DNA of 11,593 nt from Buchnera aphidicola (Greenidea ficicola). GTDB lineage: Bacteria > Pseudomonadota > Gammaproteobacteria > Enterobacterales > Enterobacteriaceae. Positions 7,280 to 11,593 of this stretch are shown piece by piece. The position numbers were made by a program, and so were the translations under genes. How positions within the stretch are numbered: position 1 is the stretch's first letter; each line of letters opens with the position of its first letter. The notes beneath the pieces are model-generated. The model was not told the DNA's origin. It searched no databases and saw only the letters and a program-made list of their open reading frames with translations. The DNA lies in NCBI RefSeq assembly GCF_039386055.1, contig NZ_CP135012.1, positions 199,007 to 210,599 on the forward strand. Direction: 5' to 3'.

Positions 7280-8242
7280 ATGAAAAAAAAGATAGCAGTT
7301 TTAACTAGTGGTGGAGATGCACCTGGAATGAATGCAGCAATAAGAGGAGTGGTTCGATGTGGTTTAAGTTATGGTTTAGAAGTTTTTGGTGTTTATGATG
7401 GTTATTTAGGGTTATATCAAAATAGAATGATAAAATTAAATAAATTAAGTGTATCAGATATCATAAATAAAGGCGGTACAATATTAGGATCTTCACGTTT
7501 TCCAAATTTTTTAAAAAAAAAAGTACGTAATATTGCTATTAAAAATTTAAAAAAAAAAAAAATAAATTTTTTAGTAGTAATAGGGGGAGATGGTTCATAT
7601 TTAGGAGCAAAAAAATTAACTGAAATGGGTTTTCCTTGTATTGCTATTCCAGGAACAATTGATAATGATATAGCAGGAACTGATTATACTATAGGATATT
7701 TTACTGCTTTAGAAACTATTGTTGAAGCAATAGATAAATTAAGAGATACTACATCTTCTCATCAAAGAATTTCTATTGTAGAAATTATGGGTAGAAATTG
7801 TGGAGATTTAACTTTAGCTTCTTCCATTGCAGGAGGATGTGAATTTATTATTTTACCAGAAATAAAATTAAAAAAAAAAGAATTAGTTAAAAAAATAAAA
7901 AAAAGTATTAAAAAAGGTAAAAAACATGTAATTATTGCTATAACTGAATATATTTATGATGTTAAAAAATTAGCAAAATATATAGAAAAAAAAACAAAAA
8001 GAGAAACTAGATCTACCATATTAGGACATATTCAAAGAGGAGGATCTCCTGTTGTTTATGATAGAATTCTTGCTTCAAGAATGGGAGCATATTCAATAAA
8101 ATTATTATTAAAAGGATATAAAGGAAGATGTATTGGAATAAAAAATGAAAATATGATACATAATGATATAATTTATGCATTAAAAAATTTAAAAAGACCA
8201 TTTAAATTTGAATGGTTAAAATTATCTAAAAAATTATATTAA
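7280..8242 (+). CDS. pfkA: ATP-dependent 6-phosphofructokinase I
   Basis: Phosphorylates fructose-6-phosphate to fructose-1,6-bisphosphate with ATP, the committed glycolytic step, in the cytosol. The 320 residues equal the E. coli PfkA length. Visible sites are the ATP loop [10 protein letters not shown] (9-18), GGDGS (102-106), the catalytic GTIDND with Asp128 (Asp127 in Met-less E. coli numbering), HQRIS (161-165), MGRNCGD, and [10 protein letters not shown] with substrate-binding His and Arg. The effector-site lysine/arginine region is lysine-rich but recognisable. Conservation is higher than in SucA or SucB, implying purifying selection. The start is set by the conserved N-terminus [13 protein letters not shown]; nothing resembling a strong ribosome binding site precedes it, and a TATAAT (7262-7267) lies too close to the ATG to judge as a promoter. 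It converges with tpiA. Confidence 0.98.
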   Translation: MKKKIAVLTSGGDAPGMNAAIRGVVRCGLSYGLEVFGVYDGYLGLYQNRMIKLNKLSVSDIINKGGTILGSSRFPNFLKKKVRNIAIKNLKKKKINFLVVIGGDGSYLGAKKLTEMGFPCIAIPGTIDNDIAGTDYTIGYFTALETIVEAIDKLRDTTSSHQRISIVEIMGRNCGDLTLASSIAGGCEFIILPEIKLKKKELVKKIKKSIKKGKKHVIIAITEYIYDVKKLAKYIEKKTKRETRSTILGHIQRGGSPVVYDRILASRMGAYSIKLLLKGYKGRCIGIKNENMIHNDIIYALKNLKRPFKFEWLKLSKKLY

Positions 8243-8264
8243 AAATTTATTTATATTTTAAATA

Positions 8265-8308
8265 AAACATAATAATAATAATATTTATATATTATTATTA
8301 TAATGTTT
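8265..8308. terminator. 20-bp hairpin between convergent pfkA and tpiA
   Basis: Arms 8265-8284 (AAACATAATAATAATAATAT) and 8289-8308 (ATATTATTATTATAATGTTT) pair at 19 of 20 positions around the loop TTAT. The hairpin lies in the middle of the 85-bp convergent gap, 22 nt after the pfkA stop and 19 nt from the tpiA stop. Downstream on the plus strand is ATATATTTTTATT. It is well placed to act as a bidirectional terminator or 3'-end protector. Confidence 0.6.
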
Positions 8309-8327
8309 ATATATTTTTATTAATATT

Positions 8328-9101
8328 TTAAAAAGATAAATTATTAGATAATGTTAATAATGTAGTAAATTGATAAAAATCTAAAGAAGCTCCACCAACT
8401 AAAACTCCATCTATATCTTTTTCTTTTAAAAAATCTTGTATATTTGTTTCATTAACTGAACCTCCATATAATAATTTTAATTTTTTAATTTTTTTTTTTT
8501 CATTTTTATATTGAATATATTTTTTAATAAAATTATGTATTTTTTGAATATTTTTAGCATTTGCTATTTTTCCAGTTCCTATAGACCATATTGGTTCATA
8601 AGCAATAATTGTATTATCAAATGATAAATTTCCACATAAATTATATATTTCATCTATTTGTTTTATTATTATTTTTTTTGTTTGTTTTTTTTTTTTTTGA
8701 TTATAATTTTCTCCAATACATAATATTGGAATTAATCCTATTTTTTTTAATAATTTGAATTTTTCAGCTATAATTTTATTATTTTCTTTATGATATATTC
8801 TTCTTTCAGAATGACCTATAATTACATATTTAATACCAATATCTTTTAACATATATGAAGATATTTCTCCAGTATAGGCTCCAAAAGAATGATTATCAAC
8901 ATTTTGCGATCCAATAAATAAATTATTATAAGTAATAATTTTAGAAGCATGATTTAAATATATCAAAGGAGGAAAAAAAATAACTTTACAAGAATATGCT
9001 TTTATAAATAAAAATGAATCTAATAATTTTAAAAATTTTTTAATAGATTTATTATTCCCATTTAATTTCCAATTTGCTATAATTATAAAAGATTTTTTCA
9101 T
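8328..9101 (-). CDS. tpiA: Triosephosphate isomerase
   Basis: Interconverts dihydroxyacetone phosphate and glyceraldehyde-3-phosphate, feeding GapA. A cytosolic TIM barrel of 257 residues, against 255 in E. coli. The catalytic set is complete: NWKLNGN with Asn10 and Lys12, the electrophile His97 in IIGHSERR, the base Glu169 in AYEPIW, and the flexible loop 6 WSIGTGK (172-178). Phosphate-binding YGGSV (212-216) and GVLVGGASLD (232-241) follow. Surface segments (about 133-147 and 196-210) are lysine-rich; the former sits on an A14 run (plus-strand T14 at 8685-8698). The ATG is preceded by AAAGAG at about 10 nt. It starts only 24 nt after the rpsA stop on the same strand, so cotranscription with rpsA is likely; in E. 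coli ihfB, not tpiA, follows rpsA. Confidence 0.98.
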   Translation of the reverse strand: MKKSFIIIANWKLNGNNKSIKKFLKLLDSFLFIKAYSCKVIFFPPLIYLNHASKIITYNNLFIGSQNVDNHSFGAYTGEISSYMLKDIGIKYVIIGHSERRIYHKENNKIIAEKFKLLKKIGLIPILCIGENYNQKKKKQTKKIIIKQIDEIYNLCGNLSFDNTIIAYEPIWSIGTGKIANAKNIQKIHNFIKKYIQYKNEKKKIKKLKLLYGGSVNETNIQDFLKEKDIDGVLVGGASLDFYQFTTLLTLSNNLSF

Positions 9102-9125
9102 ATTTATTATACTCTTTATGAAATT

Positions 9126-10700
9126 TTATAATTTATTATTATCAACTTTAGAAATAAATAATAAATAAATTATACGTTTTTTACGATCAATATTAAAAAT
9201 TTTTACTTTTATTTTTTCATTAACATATAATTTAATATTATTTTTATTATTTTTTTTAAAATTTTTTATAATACCTTCCATTTCATCAAAAAATTTTACT
9301 AATATATTTTTTTTATTTATATTTTTAATTATACCTTCAATAATCATTTCTTTTTTAAATAAAGATATATAATTATTTAAAGGATCTTCTTCTAATTGTT
9401 TAATTCCTAATGAAATTCTTTCTCTTTCTGAATCTACTTGTAAAACTATAGTTTTTATTTTTTCTCCTTTTTTATATTTTTTTACAGACTCTTCTCCTTT
9501 TACATTCCAAGAAATATCAGATAAATGAACTAATCCATCAATTCCTCCATCTAATCCTATAAAAATACCAAAATCTGTAATTGATTTAATTTTTCCAATA
9601 ACTTTATTACCTTTTTTGTTATTTTTAGAAAATATTTTCCAAGGATTAATAGTACATTGTTTTAAACCTAAAGATATTCTTCTTCTTTCTTCATCAATAT
9701 CTAAAACCATAATTTCAACTATATCATTTACAGAAACTACTTTTGAAGGATGTATATTTTTATTTGTCCAATCCATTTCTGAAACATGAACTAAACCTTC
9801 AACTCCTTCTTCTAATTCAACAAAACATCCATAATCAGTTAAATTAGTTACTCTTCCTTTTAATTTTGTATTTTCAGGATAACGTTTTGAAAGAGAAACC
9901 CAAGGATCTATTCCTAATTGTTTTAAACCTAAAGAAACTCTTGTTTTTTCTCTGTCAAATTTTAATACTTTTACAAAAATTTCTTGTCCAATATTTACAA
10001 TTTCACTTGGATGTTTAACTCTTTTCCAAGCCATGTCTGTAATATGCAATAATCCATCAACACCTCCTAAATCTACAAAAGCTCCATAATCTGTTAAATT
10101 TTTTATTATTCCTTTTATTTTTTTCCCTTCATTAAGAGTTTTTAATAATTTATTACGTTCTGCATTATTTTCAGATTCAATAACTGCTCTTCTTGAAACT
10201 ACAACATTATTTCTTTTTTTGTCTAATTTAATAACTTTAAATTCTAATTCTTTTCCTTCAAGATATAATGTATCTTTTACAGGTCTTATATCAACTAACG
10301 AACCTGGTAAAAAAGCTCTTATATCATTTAATTCTACTGTAAACCCTCCTTTAACCTTTCCATTAATTTTTCCAATAATTGTTAAATTTTCTTCATGTGA
10401 TTTTTCAAGAACTAACCAAGATTCATACCTTTTAGCTTTTTCTCTTGATAAAATTGTATTTCCAAAACCATCTTCAATAGCATCTAAAGAAACATCTATT
10501 TTATCACCTATTTTAATTTCTAATTGATTTTCAGCAGTTTTAAATTGTTCTATTGGAATAATAGCTTCAGATTTTAATCCAGCATCTACTAGAACTATAT
10601 CTTTTTTAATAGATATTACTTTGGCTTTTATAATTGAACCTGGTTTAGTTTTAATTTTTTGTAAAGATTTTTCGAAAAGTAATGCAAAAGATTCATTCAT
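9126..10700 (-). CDS. rpsA: 30S ribosomal protein S1
   Basis: The RNA-binding 30S protein that recruits mRNA and unfolds leaders, essential in E. coli. I place the start at the ATG giving [13 protein letters not shown], which aligns with the E. coli N-terminus MTESFAQLFEESL; a TTG eight codons upstream gives an unrelated extension. The product is 524 residues against 557. Six S1/OB repeats lie at about 21-87, 105-171, 192-260, 277-347, 364-434 and 451-515. Repeats 1-5 are highly conserved (for example [64 protein letters not shown]). Repeat 6 is strongly diverged and the E. coli C-terminal tail is missing. No Shine-Dalgarno precedes the ATG, as in E. coli rpsA, where S1 controls its own translation. 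It follows cmk by 89 nt and precedes tpiA. Confidence 0.97.
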   Translation of the reverse strand: MNESFALLFEKSLQKIKTKPGSIIKAKVISIKKDIVLVDAGLKSEAIIPIEQFKTAENQLEIKIGDKIDVSLDAIEDGFGNTILSREKAKRYESWLVLEKSHEENLTIIGKINGKVKGGFTVELNDIRAFLPGSLVDIRPVKDTLYLEGKELEFKVIKLDKKRNNVVVSRRAVIESENNAERNKLLKTLNEGKKIKGIIKNLTDYGAFVDLGGVDGLLHITDMAWKRVKHPSEIVNIGQEIFVKVLKFDREKTRVSLGLKQLGIDPWVSLSKRYPENTKLKGRVTNLTDYGCFVELEEGVEGLVHVSEMDWTNKNIHPSKVVSVNDIVEIMVLDIDEERRRISLGLKQCTINPWKIFSKNNKKGNKVIGKIKSITDFGIFIGLDGGIDGLVHLSDISWNVKGEESVKKYKKGEKIKTIVLQVDSERERISLGIKQLEEDPLNNYISLFKKEMIIEGIIKNINKKNILVKFFDEMEGIIKNFKKNNKNNIKLYVNEKIKVKIFNIDRKKRIIYLLFISKVDNNKL

Positions 10701-10701
10701 A

Positions 10702-10795
10702 TTAATAATCACTAAAAAGATCAAATTAACAGTTACTAGATTTCCTTTATATAGTATAACTATTATTTATTTAACTATAATATTCCTTATTATAG
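10702..10795 (-). promoter_or_regulatory. Structured rpsA leader, candidate S1 autoregulatory translation initiation region
   Basis: Read on the minus strand: hairpin A (plus 10775-10795) has a perfect 8-bp stem, CTATAATA/TATTATAG, with loop AGGAA, and covers the cmk stop codon. A 13-nt all-A/U spacer (10762-10774) follows. Hairpin B (10731-10761) pairs AGTTA-CTA (two-base TA bulge) with TAGTAACT around the loop TATAAAGGAAATC. A weaker third pairing (TTAAT/ATTAA, 10702-10729) ends next to the ATG at 10700. No normal Shine-Dalgarno lies near the start. E. coli rpsA is known to initiate without a canonical Shine-Dalgarno from a folded leader with GGA-containing loops, repressed by S1. The correspondence here is inference. 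Confidence 0.45.
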
Positions 10796-11488
10796 AATAA
10801 TATTTTTTTTAATAATTGAATATATAATTGAGTTTTTTTTTATATGTGTTAATATTATTTTTAAAATTTGTTTTAAATTTAAATAAGTTGAATCTATAAT
10901 AATAGAATTTTTTGGTGGGATTAAAGGAGAAATATTTCGATTGTAATCTTGATTATCTCTTTTCCACATACTAAATAAAATATCTTTAAAAGTAACATTA
11001 AATCCGTTTTTTTGCAACTCTAACGTTCTTCTATAAGCTCTATCTTTTAAATTTGCATCTAAAAAAAATTTTAATAACGCATCTGAAAAAACAACAGTTC
11101 CCATATCTCTTCCTTCTGCTATTAAACCAGGAGGTTGTCGAAACATTTGTTGAATTTTAAATAAAAATTTTCTTATTTTAGGAAAATTAGAAAATATAGA
11201 TAATATTTTATAAATTTTAGGAAAAAAATTAAATTTTAAATATTTTTCTTTTTTAATTTCTTTTTTTAACAAATCAATTGAATTTATAAAATTTAAATTT
11301 TTTAAAAAATTTATTATTTTTTTTTCTGATAATTCTATTTTGTTATTAAATAATTTTATAGCAATAACTCTATATATCATTCCAGATTTCAAAAAATTCC
11401 ATTTTATTTTTTTAGATAATAATTTACATAAAGAACTTTTTCCAGAACCACTAGGACCATCAAATGTAATTACAGGAGAAAAAAACAT
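10790..11488 (-). CDS. cmk: Cytidylate (CMP/dCMP) kinase
   Basis: Phosphorylates CMP or dCMP with ATP for nucleotide recycling, in the cytosol. It has 232 residues against 227 in E. coli. Visible sites are the P-loop GPSGSGKSS (11-19), the acceptor motif FLKSGMIYR (32-40, Ser35, Tyr39, Arg40), PGLIAEGRDMGTVVF (120-134), and the lid/CMP site RDNQDYNR (177-184), matching E. coli Arg181, Asp185 and Arg188. The conserved Asp of LDSG is Lys34 here. Residues about 48-110, the NMP-binding insert, are poorly conserved, and the C-terminus carries a short isoleucine/lysine tail. The ATG has TAAGGA (plus-strand 11493-11498) four nt upstream. It is followed by rpsA as in E. coli (cmk-rpsA); its stop lies inside the first rpsA leader hairpin. 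Confidence 0.96.
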   Translation of the reverse strand: MFFSPVITFDGPSGSGKSSLCKLLSKKIKWNFLKSGMIYRVIAIKLFNNKIELSEKKIINFLKNLNFINSIDLLKKEIKKEKYLKFNFFPKIYKILSIFSNFPKIRKFLFKIQQMFRQPPGLIAEGRDMGTVVFSDALLKFFLDANLKDRAYRRTLELQKNGFNVTFKDILFSMWKRDNQDYNRNISPLIPPKNSIIIDSTYLNLKQILKIILTHIKKNSIIYSIIKKNIIL

Positions 11489-11593
11489 TTTTTCCTTATA
11501 TTGATTTTAATAAAAAAAATTATTATATATAATATATAAAAATATGTTATATAAAAACTTTTTTCTAAAAAAAAATAATATTATTTCATTCAT
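11489..11593. other. Unassigned AT-rich region upstream of cmk
   Basis: This 105-bp end holds the cmk ribosome binding site and otherwise A/T-rich DNA. On the minus strand a 28-codon frame from the last base (MNEIILFFFRKKF...) ends at TAA within the region; on the plus strand a frame from 11543 (MLYKNFFLKKN...) is open to the edge. Neither resembles a known protein. In E. coli and, from memory, Buchnera, aroA lies upstream of this point, but no AroA C-terminus is visible here. Confidence 0.4.

Noticed and set aside
8013..8201. 62-codon minus-strand frame opposite the 3' part of pfkA
   Set aside because: Fully antisense to conserved PfkA sequence, including GHIQRGG; no homology recognised.
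10219..10527. 102-codon plus-strand frame antisense to rpsA
   Set aside because: It lies wholly opposite a highly conserved part of S1, shows no recognisable domain and has no ribosome binding site; it is a shadow frame.
10701..10724. Upstream TTG start for rpsA adding eight residues (MIFLVIIN)
   Set aside because: The extension has no counterpart in S1 proteins, while the ATG at 10700 gives [10 protein letters not shown], matching the E. coli N-terminus; the extension is simply open sequence in the leader.
11510..11593. Short frames at the right edge (minus 28 codons; plus frame from 11543 open to the end)
   Set aside because: Both are low-complexity Phe/Ile/Lys/Asn sequence without a ribosome binding site or resemblance to AroA or any other family; not enough evidence to call a gene.

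Overview
This 11.6 kb window is extremely AT-rich, with long homopolymer A/T runs, lysine/asparagine/isoleucine-heavy proteins and short eroded spacers. All nine genes are single-copy housekeeping genes whose proteins align nearly end to end with enterobacterial (E. coli-type) homologues. This is the signature of a reduced genome from an obligate insect endosymbiont of the Gammaproteobacteria, in the style of Buchnera and its relatives. The order gapA-fldA-sucA-sucB-pfkA-tpiA-rpsA-cmk matches, as I remember it, the Buchnera aphidicola order with intervening genes deleted. I cannot name the genus from sequence alone. I see no mobile elements, phage genes, CRISPR, rRNA or tRNA genes.

Layout: gltP (glutamate/proton symporter, minus) and gapA (GAPDH, plus) diverge from a 306-bp AT-only-looking spacer. 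gapA and fldA (flavodoxin, minus) converge on a perfect 12-bp hairpin. fldA and sucA diverge. sucA and sucB (2-oxoglutarate dehydrogenase E1 and E2, plus) form a two-gene operon with a 16-nt gap, followed by an AT-only terminator-like hairpin and then pfkA (phosphofructokinase, plus). pfkA converges with tpiA (triosephosphate isomerase, minus) on a 20-bp hairpin. tpiA, rpsA (ribosomal protein S1) and cmk (CMP kinase) all lie on the minus strand and read cmk to rpsA to tpiA, probably as one transcription unit. The last 105 bases upstream of cmk hold no gene I can support.

Functionally, pfkA, tpiA and gapA are three steps of upper and middle glycolysis. gltP can import glutamate, a source of 2-oxoglutarate. 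SucAB (with Lpd and lipoylation enzymes encoded elsewhere, if present) would convert 2-oxoglutarate to succinyl-CoA. sucCD does not follow sucB here, so the complex may serve succinyl-CoA supply rather than a full TCA cycle; this is inference.

I found no convincing new multi-gene system. The points most worth a second look are small-scale: an rpsA leader that lacks a Shine-Dalgarno sequence but has two hairpins displaying AGGAA-type loops; A20 and A21 runs inside sucA and sucB; a 45-bp-period tandem duplication and an eroded E3-binding domain in SucB; a Lys replacing a conserved Asp in Cmk; and a degraded sixth S1 domain in RpsA.
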